DNA of 64,000 nucleotides from Chitinophagaceae bacterium (GTDB lineage Bacteria > Bacteroidota > Bacteroidia > Chitinophagales > Chitinophagaceae): NCBI GenBank assembly GCA_023957755.1, contig JAMLGT010000005.1:62001-126000 (forward strand). The letters are read 5' to 3'. Under the pieces are notes generated by a model that worked only from the letters and a program-made list of their open reading frames with translations, had not been told where the DNA came from and ran no database searches. Shown here one piece after another: positions 28,301 through 38,369 of the stretch (position 1 is its first letter; every line of letters starts with the position of its first letter). A program made the position numbers and the translations under genes.

Positions 28301-30624
28301 GTAGCTACACAACCATTTGTACCAGCGATTGCAGAATAATCAACAGTACCCGTAGCCGTCGGTTTGGCAAAAACAGTAGATGCAAAAGTGCCGCTCGTAT
28401 AAGGTATAGTTGCATTCTTATCCAAGAAAAGGTCCGGAGAAGCAGACCACCTAACATTAAGTGGATTGCTTGTATATGCAAAGTCGATTCTGACTTCAAA
28501 AACATCAAGCGTTCCGGAATTACCTGCAACGTCATCTCTCACACTAAGTACCCAATTTCCGTTAGCGGCAGCGCCTGAATTTCCCGTAAAAAGATCTGTC
28601 AGAGAAATGACATTGGAGATATTATTGGTCACCACTGTAGCACCCTGTACACCTCCATCTGCCTGAGGGGCATAAAATTGATCAGTATAAGGATGGGTTC
28701 CCATATTTATACTCAGGGAGGACAAATTATCTATCAATGCACGATCGTATCCATTCCCAAAGTCATCAGCCGTACCTCCCATGTGGTTGGCGATATTGAT
28801 AACATTTCCATTGGGACCTTTAAGATTAATAACCAAATCTCCAATATTGGGGTGGGTAACCTTAAACCTTACTATAATATTCGTAATTATTGTATTAGCC
28901 GGCACAAAATTAATAGCGATTCCAGACTGAACACCGGCAGGATTATTATCCGGAATTGTTTTAGAAGAGGTAAGTCCGGACGATATTCCTGAACTTACAC
29001 CATCTTCTGAGGCCAGAGAAGCGGTCAGTGGAATAGCATCTCCCAAACAAACAGTAGAAGAACCTGTCGTAATCTTAATTCCGGGTGCTATCGACACTAC
29101 TGCATGGTTATCCATCTCAGTAACACAGGTACCCGCTCCATTAGATGCCAATACACTATAACTTCCCTCTATATTCTGCACTCCAAAATCCAGAGGAGAA
29201 CCTGTTCCACTTAATGTCACAGCCGGAGTAATTGAAGCCCCATCTCTCAAAAGTTCGTAAGTAATACCTGTTTGAGACCCATCCAGGCCAACAGATCCAC
29301 CATTACAATTGAGCCCACCGCCCGTTACAGAAAAGAAATCAGGAATGGTGCCACTATTGACCTCGTAGTCGTCTGTGGATACGGCAGTACCCATCGGAGT
29401 AGTTACAGACACTTTACCGCTTGTTCCATTCCCTACCACTACAACAATCTCATTATCGTCGTTCGAAATAATCGAGGATACAGGAGTGCCACCAATAGTG
29501 ACTCCGGCAACTGTAGCCCCACTAAGGTAGTAGCCTTTAATAGTCAGGATACTCCCCTTACATCCTGACAGGCTGCTTAAACCCGTAATCGTTACCTGTG
29601 CAGGAACGCCAACAGTAGTAACCGGATCAATTGGTTGCCTCTTCCTCACCCTCACCCAATCAATCACACTGGAATTTGCCATATTGCCATAATCCACTCC
29701 GAAAGTAATATATCGCACGTCTTTAGGGAAAAATGCGGCTTGTGCATCCTCTGCATTATATGAAGGATAACGTAGCGTACTCCAGTTATAATCATTCTTA
29801 TCCGAAATGGCCCATTGAGTTATATAGTTTGTATTGATATACACCTTCGTCACATCTCCACTCATATAAGTGTACCATGCGTAACCCTCACCTGTATTAG
29901 AGGCATCGTTATAATATCCATAATCGAATCCTAATGGCCGATAAGGCACCCCCGGGGTGACATTACCTGATCTGTCCGAAGCATAAAATCTGTTCCTGCT
30001 ATATTCGGTGGCATAGAACTTTGACTCTAAATAAAAAGAAGTTGAAGCCGTAGAAAATCCGGGTGATTTTGGAAAAAGATACGCATAATCTGTAGTAGCA
30101 GTAGTTTTTGAAAGCGTGACATTTCCTCCATTCACTGTAATCGTTCCGCCTCCCGAAACTTCCGTATTCCAAATTGAGCCTAAGGCTGTGCCATCAAATC
30201 CATCGAACCAGTCAAACACATCGGTCGGACTGCTCTGGCCATCAGGTGCACCGGCATTACCATAATACATATTCAAAAATGAGCAATTATTTGAAGGTAC
30301 CTTCACCCAAATAATGGATGTATCCGTATTGTCCCATTTCTCAACCCAGTAATTGCAGAGTATATCATTATTATCATAAAATCTAAGATCATATCCATCA
30401 CTTCTGACATTGGTATATGGATTTCCCATTGTGGTTGCGGAAAGCGTTACCCGAACCTGATAATTATTCATTGTGGTAGGCGTACTCAGGGTTATCTTAC
30501 GCTCATAAGGCCAACCGGCACCCGGCCCCTGCAATGAAAATACAGGGAATGAGAAGAGCATCAGCAACATGGCCAATCCAATCCTGCTAATATAATTTCC
30601 TGAAAATGTGTAAAACTTTCCCAT
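24694..30624 (-). CDS. Giant T9SS-exported protein with DUF2341, P-domain and shared tail
   Basis: This 1976-residue protein has an N-terminal signal segment (about 1-31). Residues about 45-135 match DUF2341 (YQVRVTL, DLRFYDNNDILCNYWVEKW, LNMYYGNAGAP), then a lectin-like region (140-330), an IPT/TIG-like domain (341-420) and a proprotein-convertase P-domain-like region (555-715: GDLVINLKGPNGN, GNWVLSVRDD). An NGDFE carbohydrate-binding-like module spans about 864-1040. Residues 1230-1900 are the tail module shared with both neighbours, and the last 75 (ISVFPNPIVNG to the end) are a T9SS type A sorting domain. It should cross the outer membrane through the T9SS and be released or anchored. The function is probably adhesion or carbohydrate binding; no catalytic motif is visible. 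Confidence 0.85.
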   Translation of the reverse strand: MGKFYTFSGNYISRIGLAMLLMLFSFPVFSLQGPGAGWPYERKITLSTPTTMNNYQVRVTLSATTMGNPYTNVRSDGYDLRFYDNNDILCNYWVEKWDNTDTSIIWVKVPSNNCSFLNMYYGNAGAPDGQSSPTDVFDWFDGFDGTALGSIWNTEVSGGGTITVNGGNVTLSKTTATTDYAYLFPKSPGFSTASTSFYLESKFYATEYSRNRFYASDRSGNVTPGVPYRPLGFDYGYYNDASNTGEGYAWYTYMSGDVTKVYINTNYITQWAISDKNDYNWSTLRYPSYNAEDAQAAFFPKDVRYITFGVDYGNMANSSVIDWVRVRKRQPIDPVTTVGVPAQVTITGLSSLSGCKGSILTIKGYYLSGATVAGVTIGGTPVSSIISNDDNEIVVVVGNGTSGKVSVTTPMGTAVSTDDYEVNSGTIPDFFSVTGGGLNCNGGSVGLDGSQTGITYELLRDGASITPAVTLSGTGSPLDFGVQNIEGSYSVLASNGAGTCVTEMDNHAVVSIAPGIKITTGSSTVCLGDAIPLTASLASEDGVSSGISSGLTSSKTIPDNNPAGVQSGIAINFVPANTIITNIIVRFKVTHPNIGDLVINLKGPNGNVINIANHMGGTADDFGNGYDRALIDNLSSLSINMGTHPYTDQFYAPQADGGVQGATVVTNNISNVISLTDLFTGNSGAAANGNWVLSVRDDVAGNSGTLDVFEVRIDFAYTSNPLNVRWSASPDLFLDKNATIPYTSGTFASTVFAKPTATGTVDYSAIAGTNGCVATKSITVNASPDLHLSADYCTPGGGVVRITANAEPSPSPAIDKWIWNTIGATDASYSSYVDVTSPGKYFVAAKSTGVSCVSKAEISVSDNLVPNGDFEAGNVNFNSDYFYQLDVAGNSELMDPNTPGNNGYGVNASAYWYHSNFFGKDHTMGDGIRKFLIVNAHAIGGVTNKVIWKRAGIPVKPSTRYYYSFWAMSLNNTATDAKLQIQINGTGTWISGTQLNTTITLPQGVNSNDNNGWKQYYGVWESGPSTNSIDLSLVNDEANPKGIGIDDIAFGTLTSFFRLKSANATLTQTICEGTPISDVVFETAGTGAMPTISSGSLPPGIVTYWDGRNFRLSGSPSAAGTYIFTVEAKDCNPAPAFTQSVTINVTAPSNAGTLALGNPMIADCYGSSGTISLTGSLGTLQWQVSNDQVSWTNVGNGNYTNLNNTSYYRVIAQNTAACPKDTSSIIKLAVKNLWTGKSNTLWGTGSNWSDNNYPLTSGCDVVIPQLPTARYPLLNSGTVSVGNIEIKPNANVTVMGTALFDIAGNLTSTAGMDATDGTMKFSGTTAQTISGGMFVDTTIKKLIINNNTGLNVAKSAGENALAITGKIEFATGSAKLYSNGNTVLKSTKSHTANLGQVMNSNQVNGEFTVERYINIGTGTGEHGKAWHVIAPNTSGQTIKQSWMENGDNSVNNYGINLTGAAGGGWDGVSPSPAIKYYVPNSGQGAWAGAANSGVPLDSKNAWMVFVRGDRSVTGQWDAPKPTTLRSKGTIKTGTQTITVPAIVNGFYLIGNPYPSAVDARLITGLGTTETYYVWNPNQGGAYGLGAYQTFAYDGTDYISPSGDTIANYIQSGQGFFVQTFASPGTIEFQESDKVDGSDNTMFFRGNGEGSRQVGILRSNVLSGDGTILDGTLQFFSDDYSNEVDMADGRKMMNTGLNLSVKAKGQLLVVERRQHLNLEDTIFYKLTGIGNGKYSFAVKTSGLSATGLEGWLEDAFTGQRHPVNMDGITSVAFDVTSAAASKAANRFRMVFTSAFGPMPVTFVKVDAAKEGSEVRVKWDVANEINLQQYVVMRSADGNKFTDIVSVNAEGKPSYNALDRQPVSGYNYYRIRSVDKDGTEAYSSIVKVWMGAGEAKISVFPNPIVNGVVNLKLENMTAGKYNVKLLNPIGQVILTREIDHSGGNYTERIPWDYKMAHGTYQLEVRQPDGTQKVIRVLY
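25545..26405 (-). repeat. Tract nearly identical to 40222-41100 in the third giant gene
   Basis: Apart from a divergent patch at about 25725-25850, this tract is almost identical at DNA level to the tail of the third giant gene and much less like the second. With the 3' tract at 24669-25340 (similar to the second gene), it makes the tail a mosaic. Confidence 0.8.
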
Positions 30625-30772
30625 TGAATTGTGATTAAACTTCTTTCCAGGATATCAGACCGGGATTTATTCAATAGGAAGAGGAGCAAGTTTCCTAATC
30701 GGTACTCGTGAAAGTGCGATAATTGATTCGTTCACATTAGGGCGCTCTCTTTGTAGGTACTGAAGGGTAATA

Positions 30773-30801
30773 CAAAAGTAATATATAATGGCAATTTTCA
30801 A
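30773..30801 (-). promoter_or_regulatory. Consensus promoter of the first giant T9SS gene
   Basis: On the minus strand TTTTG ends at 30799, followed by 18 bp and TACTTTTG (30780-30773). The ATG is 149 bp beyond the box, giving a leader of about 145 nt with an AGGAA...TTCCT hairpin. Apart from this leader, the promoter and the second gene's terminator, the 30625-30959 gap shows nothing. Confidence 0.75.
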
Positions 30802-30904
30802 AAGACGTGCGTAAGAATTTTTATACCCAAATTATTCAAACATACCCCCCTTTGTAATACCGTCGTAACCAATAAGTTAATGAAATTAATAGCATTCTAA
30901 TAAA

Positions 30905-30933
30905 GAAAAAGGCCACCCTTTCAGGTAGCCTTT
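30905..30933 (-). terminator. Terminator of the second giant T9SS gene
   Basis: On the minus strand AAGGCTACC...GGGTGGCCTT forms a stem followed by TTTCTTTA. It is the duplicate of the one at 24641-24668. Confidence 0.6.
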
Positions 30934-30934
30934 T

Positions 30935-31606
30935 ATTGTTTAATCACAAGAAAAATAGATTAGTATAATATTCTGATCACCTTCTGCGTACCATCCGGCT
31001 GTCTTACCTCTAACTGATAAGTGCCATGTGCCATCTTATAATCCCAGGGGATACGCTCTGTATAATTGCCTCCCGAATGGTCGATCTCGCGTGTGAGGAT
31101 CACCTGACCAATTGGATTAAGCAGTTTGACATTATACTTTCCGGCCGTCATATTTTCCAGTTTCAGATTCACCACTCCGTTGACTATCGGATTAGGGAAC
31201 ACCGATATCTTCGCCTCACCTGCACCCATCCATACTTTCACGATTGAGGAATAGGCTTCTTTACCATCCTTATCTACACTTCTGATACGGTAGTAATTGT
31301 ATCCACTAACCGGCTGCCTGTCTAGTGCATTGTACGATGGTTTACCCTCAGCATTTACACTTACAATGTCAGTAAACTTATTGCCATCGGCCGACCTCAT
31401 CACTACATATTGCTGCAAGTTGATTTCATTGGCTACATCCCATTTCACTCTTACTTCACTTCCTTCTTTCGCTGCATCCACTTTCACAAAGGTTACAGGC
31501 ATTGGCCCGAATGCAGAAGTAAATACCATTCTGAATCTGTTTGCTGCCTTGGAAGCCGCGGCGCTTGTCACATCAAAGGCTACTGAGGTGATACCATCCA
31601 TATTTA
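30935..31606 (-). repeat. 3' tract nearly identical to 24669-25340
   Basis: This is the partner of the conversion tract in the first giant gene. The two encoded tails differ by two residues among roughly 215 (Thr/Lys near VDKDG, and Val/Ile two residues from the end of the protein). Confidence 0.85.
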
Positions 31607-34600
31607 CAGAGTGGCGTTGTCCTGTGAAGGAATCCTCAAGCCATCCTTCTAAACCGGTAAATGCGATATCGGTTGTTTGCAATGCCAGGCTGTATTTTCC
31701 ATTCGCCACACCGGTAAGGTTATAATAGATGGTGTCTTTCATGTTCAGGGGCTGCCTTCTTTCCACAACCAACAGTTGATTGCTCACTTTTACAGAAAGG
31801 TTTATACCCGTATTGATCATCTTTCTTCCGTCAGCTCTGTCCACTCCATTTGAATACTCATCTGAGAAGATTTGAAGTGTACCGTCCTGTAAAGTACCAT
31901 CTGCAGATAAGATATTAGTGCGCAGTACTCCCAACTTTTTACCACTACCATTACCCCTGAAGAACATGGTATTATCCGATTCGTCCACCTTGTCTGCTTC
32001 TTCAAAAGTGATGTTACCACCGGAAGTGAATGTCTGCACAAAGAATCCCTGACCACTATTCAATAAATTGGCTACAGTGTCCCTTCCGGGCACCGAAACA
32101 TAATTTCCGGTATGAACATCGTAGGTGAAGGTCTGATATGCACCCAGTCCATAGATTCCACCCAGATTAGGGTTCCACACATAGTAAGTGCCGGTGGTTC
32201 CCATACCCGTTACATTTCTCATATCGATAGCTGAAGGATAAGGGTTGCCCACCAGATAGAATCCCTGATCAATGGCCGGAATTGAAACTGATTTTGTACC
32301 TGTAAACACAGTACCCTTGCTACGCAATGTGGTGGGTTTGGGAGCATCCCATATTCCGGTTACACTTCTGTCTCCTCTCACGAATACCATCCATGCATCC
32401 TGACTCTTAAGGGCCACATTAGCTCCTGCTGCACCTTTCCATGAACCCTGGCCGGTTGCCGGCACAAAGTATTTTATCGCCGGCGATGGAGATGACATAT
32501 CCCATCCTCCTGCTGTACCTTCCGGCCCACTCAGCATGATACCATAACCGGTAGATGCCAGGCTTCCCCCTCCTTCCATCCAGCTTTCCTTTATCGTCTG
32601 TCCATTAGTGTTAGTAGCTATAATAATCCACTTCTTATCATGTTCTCCTGCTCCGGTTCCCACATTAATATAGCGTTCTACTGTGAGTTTACCATTTACG
32701 GAGTTAGACGCGCCCACTACACCCAGGCTTGCTGTATGTTGTTTGGTTGACTTCAATGTCAGATTGTCTCCGGTATTAATTTTCGCATTTGCAGTTCCAA
32801 ATGAAAGTTTTCCCGAAATCGCCAGAGCCGCACCCGAACCGCTAACATTCAATCCATTAGTATTGCTCACTACAAGCTTGTTGATCGTGGTATCTCTAAA
32901 CAAGCTGCTTGTGATTGTCTGCGCAGCAGTGCCATTGAACTCCATTGTACCTGCTTTACTGTCTATCACTCCGTTGCCAATTTTACTGATCACACCAGAT
33001 ACTTTTAACACACCTGTATTGTTTACAGTTACCGAAGCATTATTTCTGATAATAAGATTTTTTACCTGTCTTGCATCAGAAAGTACGGGATAAGGTTTGG
33101 CACCTACATCCGGAATGATTACGTAATCGCACCCCGGATCCGGAACGGTCGCAAAGCTCCAGTTACCAGCCGTACTCCATGCACTTGTATTATTACCCTC
33201 CCACATATTCTTTATACCTAACTTCACTACTTCCGACACGGCTTCTTCACAGCCTTTGATCGCATTGCCCAGATTATCTCTCTGCAAAGCATACGCACGC
33301 AGGTAAAGCGGATCCTGCAGGTTGGTATAGTCATAATAAGTATTATTGGAATTAAGCGTATTCCAGGTCGACTGATTGGTAGAGTATTCCCATTTGAGAA
33401 TATCTCCATAATTATTTTGAAGCTCTGCTCTGCCTGAAGCATCATAGCAGATAGGAATTGCATTATTGATTGCATTTTTGAATGTACCCGCATCAGAAGG
33501 ATGTTTCACTTCTACCGTACCTGACCTGACAAGATACTGCTGGTCACACACTTCCAGGCTTAATGAGTACGTATAGGTACCCGGTGTCGCAGGTTGGCCC
33601 GTAAGTCGGTAGTCGCGCCCATTCCAGTAAGAGGTAATACCGCCCGGGTTTGATGCCGACCAGGTGAGTGTGGGCGCATCACCCTTACCACCGGCTTCGT
33701 AGGCGATAAAATCAAGGCTGCTTTCAGCACACAATACCTGTGCAGTAGTGGGTTCAGGACTCTTCAGGTTAAAGAATGTAGAAAGAGTACCGAATGAGAT
33801 ATCATCTATTCCAAAATCATTTCCTCCTGGTGCAGTTTGCAGATTTATAATTTCAATAACTGCAGTTGATGCTCCCATAGACTGCCATTCGCCGTAGAAA
33901 CGTTTCCAGACACCTGGATTATTATTGCCGGGCTTAGAAGCAAGCGGTCCGGTATTTACTCCTACTTGTACCCCATTTACACGAAATACCAGGTTTGCAA
34001 AAGGTGATACATCGTTTAAACTTACTGCGTAAGCTGAAAAATAGTATTTTGTATTAGGCAATACGGTTACAGTCTGCCTCCAGATAACCTTATCATCTAC
34101 ACGGAATCCGTTTACCATCATAAACTTACCTGTACCATCAGCCCGTGTGTGGTCAGTACCCCAGAAATTTTTGTGATAATCCTGAGGATTATTATGAACA
34201 GCATACCTGTCTTCAGGGTACAATCCGGTACTGGAATTCCCCGGAATATACATTTCTGGTGCTGACAGGTAATCAGACTCAAACCCGACATCTCCATCCT
34301 CGAAGTCACCATTTACAACCAGTTCCTGAGCAATGCTTATGGTACCTGTCGCAAGGCATCCGTTAGTACCTAAGGCAGATACATGGAAATTGCCCGATGT
34401 CTTTGTTTTAATAGTACTGTTTGAAGATGTATTGACAGGGCCATCGTCGTACCCTGAACTCCACTTCCAGGAAGCACTATTAATTCCGCTATTTGAAGTG
34501 TCCGTTGCTGTGATTACTATCTTGCTGTTTTGGATATCAATACAATAGTCTGCTGCAACTTTCAGTGCCGGGGACGCCTTCACAGTAATTGTAATTGGAG

Positions 34601-37600
34601 ATGAGGCCGTACATCCATATTCATTAGTGCTGGTTGCAGTATAGGTCTTATTGCCTGATGAGGCAGGCTTGAAGAATACCTGGTCAGCCTCTGTACCTGA
34701 TGTGTAGGCTAAAGAAGTGGCAGGGTCAGAGAAAAGATCGGTCGCTGCAGCCCAGGTTACCTGTGTAGTATTAGAAATTGTTTTGTAAGAAATCTGGATG
34801 CTCCAGTTCACGAAAGTTCCTGAAGTTGAGCTTACATCATCACGCACACTTAATATCCATACTCCATTTGCGCCAACCCCATTACCATCTAACAAATCAG
34901 CCAACGCAGGCACATTTGAGGAGTTATTAATCACATACCCGGCACCTACCACACCCAACGCACCTTGAGCTTTATAGATGCTGCTAAATGGTGCTACGGC
35001 AGTAGTAATCGAAGTTGTAGAAGAAGTATTAATTCCGGTGTTGGTAAAGTTTGTTCTGCCCGCATTATTATTCCCTCCTAACTTATTCGCCACGTTCAAC
35101 ACGTTCCCGTTTGGCCCTTTTAAGTTGACAATTAATTGTCTGGTATCGCTATGAGTTATATTAAAAGTAACCAACACTTCGGTAATGACTGCATTGGCAG
35201 GAATTCCGGATACAGATAACGGAATGTAAGTGCCATTACTGTTATTATCGGGAATTGCAAAATTCTTATTTCCCGAACTTACTGTTTTCGAGAGATTGGT
35301 AGTGACAGGACTACCGGCTGAAGCAATCAAAGGCAATACCGTTCCCTCACAGACTGTGTTTGTTGAGGCGGAGATTACCGGAGTAGTTGGCACCGGCCTT
35401 GCAATAATATTTACATCACCATCCATCTCTGTACCACATGGGTCAGTTGCATTCACATAATAGTTCCCAGTAACAGTATGGTTTCCAAAACTAATTGCAC
35501 TACCCGTACCCGGCACAGGGCTACCCACAGCATTTCCGTCTCTGTATAATTGATAGGAAACCCCTGTCTGTGAGCCACTCAAAGTAATTTCCGGACCGGT
35601 AGCACCTACACAATACTCTCCTCCACCCTGTACCTGGTAAGCTGTAACTGGACCGTTAATAGTGACACTTCCTGTGGTTGAATAAAGTGCACATCCGCCG
35701 GAGGAAGCTATAGTGTAGGTAACGGTATATGTTCCGGGTGTACTGTTTTCCAAATCTATTTCACCGGTATAGATACTTGCAAATACAAGTCCTGGTGTAG
35801 AAGAAAATACACCTGTCTTTGGATTCCCTGAAATCAAAGGCACTGCTGTCAATTCATCGGTACAGAAGTTACCGCCTGAAGGGTAAGTAAAAGTAGTGGT
35901 GGGAATAGGAGTGACAGCAATAGTTACAGAACCATTCATAAGGGTTCCACATGCATCGGTTGTCTTGATTGTATATACTCCAGCAGCAGAATGATTTCCA
36001 AATGAAATTTCCCCGCCATTTGAATCACCCGCCACGGCGCTGCCCACAGCAATCCCGTCACGATAAAGTTGATAATTTTTACCCGCTTCCGAATATTCCA
36101 GCTTAATGTGTAATGTGCTTACGGGAGATGAACAAAATTCATAGTTTCCTGAAGGTATTACATTGAATGACTGAGCCCCTGCAGCGGTGACACTAATTTC
36201 TATAGTTACCTGAGTCTGGCAGGTGCCATTCGATGCTATAATGATATAGTTCGCTGCCGACTGTGTTGCAATAGGAGTACCTGAAATAATTCCGGTTAAA
36301 GGATCCAGACTCAAACCTGCAGGCAGTGATGGTGTTGAAGCATCAAGCGAATATGAATTAGCAGTTCCACCTGTCAAAGAGGGAATCAGCGGAGCGATTT
36401 GCCCATCCTTACAGAATGTAAATTTATTTGAAGTAGAATATTTTAATCCACTGAGTTTGGCCACGAGGGTTATTTGCCCTGTAAACGTGGCATTTTCACA
36501 TGGTGCACCTCCGCTGGTTGTTACCGTATAGGTAAAACTTCCTGCCTGATTAGACGAACCGCTAATTGTAAAAATTCCTGCACTATAACTACCATTTAAG
36601 CCTAGAGGTAATCCACTAACCGAAGCGCCAGTAGCGCCACCGCCAATATTGAACACTACATTTTGAATCGGGCTTGAAGTACAAACGGTTTGACTCAGAC
36701 TGCCTGATGAATGGGTAATAGTGGGTGTATTTTTAACCGTTACAGTAACTGTTTTTCCAGCACCGCCGGTTCCACAAACTCCGCCTTCTGCACGTACATA
36801 GTAGGTGGTGGTAGTTGTCGGATTGACCATTATCGAAGCATCAGAATTTGTGGAAGTACCCACAAGTGCTCCGGATGGGTTGTTCACATACCATTTCCAG
36901 GTCTGGCCACTTCCTAATTGGCCTCCTGTCTGGCGAAGAGTTACATCTTCCCCCTCGCAAATAGTGAGGGATGATTGGTTATTAGCAGTTGCAGAAGTCG
37001 GTTGTTGACACACGAGATCGTTTACTTCCAATAAATAGTCTTCCACCTGTCCATAGTGAAAATCGTTGCTTTCTTCACATGCATTGTTCACGTAGCCTTC
37101 GGTACCGGATTGTGCAACTATTCTCATCTTAGTCTGTCCGAGCTTGGCTCCGGCTGGTATCGTGATATTTTGAGAAATCGATTTACTGTCTGTACCATTG
37201 CTTTGTGAAATATACCCCGAGATATTTATACGTTCCCCGGAATCATTAAAGTCTCCATCCTGGTTCCAATCTATAAATACGGTGAAATAGAGTCTGAAGT
37301 CTGTAAGCGGATATCCCCAAAAATACCAATCGTCCGTATTTCCCTTGAGAGTGATGGTATAACTTTGAGATCTGTTAACGGATCTGATGGGTGAACAAAA
37401 CAATTCGTATCCACCAGCATCTGTTGATGCACTCGAGGTTGTCGTCGATCCGGCAAAATTCACAGAGGTAATCGGACGGGTACGCCAGAATTCTGCATCA
37501 CAATAAATAGAGGCTTGTCCATTATATGTAACTACAACCTTGCCATCTCCGCCTGCACCTCCTAACCTATTACCGGATGAAGCCCTGTAAGCACCGCCAC

Positions 37601-38189
37601 CGCCGCCACCAGGCTGGTTTCCTTCATGGCCTGCTCCCTGTCCCTGTGCATTAGTTCTGCCATTTCCTCCTGCTCCCCCATTAGGGGCACCGCCATTTCC
37701 ACCATTACCGCCTCTTCTGCTATTTACATTGCCTCCTGTTACGGCATTTCCCCCATTCTGACCATTAATTCTGGTGGTACCGTACCCCTGGCTTGCTAAT
37801 CCTCCATTTACACCACTTGTTGAATTATTTCCCACACTATGGCCTCCTTTAGCCATTACGGTAGTTCGATTCCTAAACCAACTTTCGCCTCCTTCATTAT
37901 TGTTGTTTCCGCTGGCTCCCGCACCCACATGAAGGTTGTAGGTAGTTCCCGGAACCACAGTAATAGTACTTCTGGAGTAGGCGCCTCCGCCACCTCCGCC
38001 ACCATATCCGTTTGATGATCTTCTGCCTCCGTGGCCTCCACCACCCCATACTTCAACGGTAATGGATGTAACTCCACAAGGAGCTGTCCAGGTATGGTCA
38101 CCTGTGGTATTAAAAGTAACAGTCTGCGTCTGCCCGAAGCCCGTAATAGCGAATAGCAAAGCAGCTAATAGTGTGTAAAATTTCCTCAT
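30960..38189 (-). CDS. Giant T9SS-exported protein with Gly-rich head, GEVED-like domain and P-domain
   Basis: This 2409-residue protein has a signal peptide (MRKFYTLLAALLFAITGFGQ), then a Gly-rich domain (about 20-225) beginning TWTAPCGVTSITVEVWGGGG and mainly Gly, Asn and Ser. A GEVED-like domain at about 290-392 carries VFIDWNQDGDFNDSGE and DFHYGQVEDYLLEV. Several Ig/PKD-like domains follow to about 1010, with repeats of SGSQTGVSYQLYRDGNAVGS type. After these come a P-domain-like region (about 1015-1185) and an NGDFEDGDVGF module (about 1310-1490). The tail matches the first giant protein and ends in a T9SS type A sorting domain (ISVFPNPIVNG...). It should be a large exported, perhaps filamentous, surface protein. 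I see no catalytic site. Confidence 0.85.
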   Translation of the reverse strand: MRKFYTLLAALLFAITGFGQTQTVTFNTTGDHTWTAPCGVTSITVEVWGGGGHGGRRSSNGYGGGGGGGAYSRSTITVVPGTTYNLHVGAGASGNNNNEGGESWFRNRTTVMAKGGHSVGNNSTSGVNGGLASQGYGTTRINGQNGGNAVTGGNVNSRRGGNGGNGGAPNGGAGGNGRTNAQGQGAGHEGNQPGGGGGGAYRASSGNRLGGAGGDGKVVVTYNGQASIYCDAEFWRTRPITSVNFAGSTTTSSASTDAGGYELFCSPIRSVNRSQSYTITLKGNTDDWYFWGYPLTDFRLYFTVFIDWNQDGDFNDSGERINISGYISQSNGTDSKSISQNITIPAGAKLGQTKMRIVAQSGTEGYVNNACEESNDFHYGQVEDYLLEVNDLVCQQPTSATANNQSSLTICEGEDVTLRQTGGQLGSGQTWKWYVNNPSGALVGTSTNSDASIMVNPTTTTTYYVRAEGGVCGTGGAGKTVTVTVKNTPTITHSSGSLSQTVCTSSPIQNVVFNIGGGATGASVSGLPLGLNGSYSAGIFTISGSSNQAGSFTYTVTTSGGAPCENATFTGQITLVAKLSGLKYSTSNKFTFCKDGQIAPLIPSLTGGTANSYSLDASTPSLPAGLSLDPLTGIISGTPIATQSAANYIIIASNGTCQTQVTIEISVTAAGAQSFNVIPSGNYEFCSSPVSTLHIKLEYSEAGKNYQLYRDGIAVGSAVAGDSNGGEISFGNHSAAGVYTIKTTDACGTLMNGSVTIAVTPIPTTTFTYPSGGNFCTDELTAVPLISGNPKTGVFSSTPGLVFASIYTGEIDLENSTPGTYTVTYTIASSGGCALYSTTGSVTINGPVTAYQVQGGGEYCVGATGPEITLSGSQTGVSYQLYRDGNAVGSPVPGTGSAISFGNHTVTGNYYVNATDPCGTEMDGDVNIIARPVPTTPVISASTNTVCEGTVLPLIASAGSPVTTNLSKTVSSGNKNFAIPDNNSNGTYIPLSVSGIPANAVITEVLVTFNITHSDTRQLIVNLKGPNGNVLNVANKLGGNNNAGRTNFTNTGINTSSTTSITTAVAPFSSIYKAQGALGVVGAGYVINNSSNVPALADLLDGNGVGANGVWILSVRDDVSSTSGTFVNWSIQISYKTISNTTQVTWAAATDLFSDPATSLAYTSGTEADQVFFKPASSGNKTYTATSTNEYGCTASSPITITVKASPALKVAADYCIDIQNSKIVITATDTSNSGINSASWKWSSGYDDGPVNTSSNSTIKTKTSGNFHVSALGTNGCLATGTISIAQELVVNGDFEDGDVGFESDYLSAPEMYIPGNSSTGLYPEDRYAVHNNPQDYHKNFWGTDHTRADGTGKFMMVNGFRVDDKVIWRQTVTVLPNTKYYFSAYAVSLNDVSPFANLVFRVNGVQVGVNTGPLASKPGNNNPGVWKRFYGEWQSMGASTAVIEIINLQTAPGGNDFGIDDISFGTLSTFFNLKSPEPTTAQVLCAESSLDFIAYEAGGKGDAPTLTWSASNPGGITSYWNGRDYRLTGQPATPGTYTYSLSLEVCDQQYLVRSGTVEVKHPSDAGTFKNAINNAIPICYDASGRAELQNNYGDILKWEYSTNQSTWNTLNSNNTYYDYTNLQDPLYLRAYALQRDNLGNAIKGCEEAVSEVVKLGIKNMWEGNNTSAWSTAGNWSFATVPDPGCDYVIIPDVGAKPYPVLSDARQVKNLIIRNNASVTVNNTGVLKVSGVISKIGNGVIDSKAGTMEFNGTAAQTITSSLFRDTTINKLVVSNTNGLNVSGSGAALAISGKLSFGTANAKINTGDNLTLKSTKQHTASLGVVGASNSVNGKLTVERYINVGTGAGEHDKKWIIIATNTNGQTIKESWMEGGGSLASTGYGIMLSGPEGTAGGWDMSSPSPAIKYFVPATGQGSWKGAAGANVALKSQDAWMVFVRGDRSVTGIWDAPKPTTLRSKGTVFTGTKSVSIPAIDQGFYLVGNPYPSAIDMRNVTGMGTTGTYYVWNPNLGGIYGLGAYQTFTYDVHTGNYVSVPGRDTVANLLNSGQGFFVQTFTSGGNITFEEADKVDESDNTMFFRGNGSGKKLGVLRTNILSADGTLQDGTLQIFSDEYSNGVDRADGRKMINTGINLSVKVSNQLLVVERRQPLNMKDTIYYNLTGVANGKYSLALQTTDIAFTGLEGWLEDSFTGQRHSVNMDGITSVAFDVTSAAASKAANRFRMVFTSAFGPMPVTFVKVDAAKEGSEVRVKWDVANEINLQQYVVMRSADGNKFTDIVSVNAEGKPSYNALDRQPVSGYNYYRIRSVDKDGKEAYSSIVKVWMGAGEAKISVFPNPIVNGVVNLKLENMTAGKYNVKLLNPIGQVILTREIDHSGGNYTERIPWDYKMAHGTYQLEVRQPDGTQKVIRILY

Positions 38190-38338
38190 GATTTCATTTT
38201 TTCTTTGTGATAAAACTTAACAGAGGTAATTACAAAGGAAAGTTGGAAGCGGAGGCTTCAGAGAAATCATGAATTACGAAGGTGGAAATTCTATAAGATG
38301 TAGGAATACCGCTCCCGCAGAATACGGTCGAGCAACAG

Positions 38339-38369
38339 CAAAAATATACTTTGCCATTTTGAAATGCAA
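38339..38369 (-). promoter_or_regulatory. Consensus promoter of the second giant T9SS gene
   Basis: On the minus strand TTG (38369-38367), a 20-bp spacer and TATTTTTG (38346-38339) match the Bacteroidota consensus. The ATG is 150 bp beyond. The leader contains the hairpin GAAGC-CTCC-GCTTC, followed by a TCCAA...TTCCTTTGTAA element shared with the third gene. The bases 38370-38459 show nothing. Confidence 0.75.

Noticed and set aside
30960-38189. Collagen-like protein, judged by the Gly-rich head
   Set aside because: Gly runs do not follow a Gly-X-Y period; they are GGGG- and GGNGG-type, as in the Gly-rich domain of T9SS cargo.
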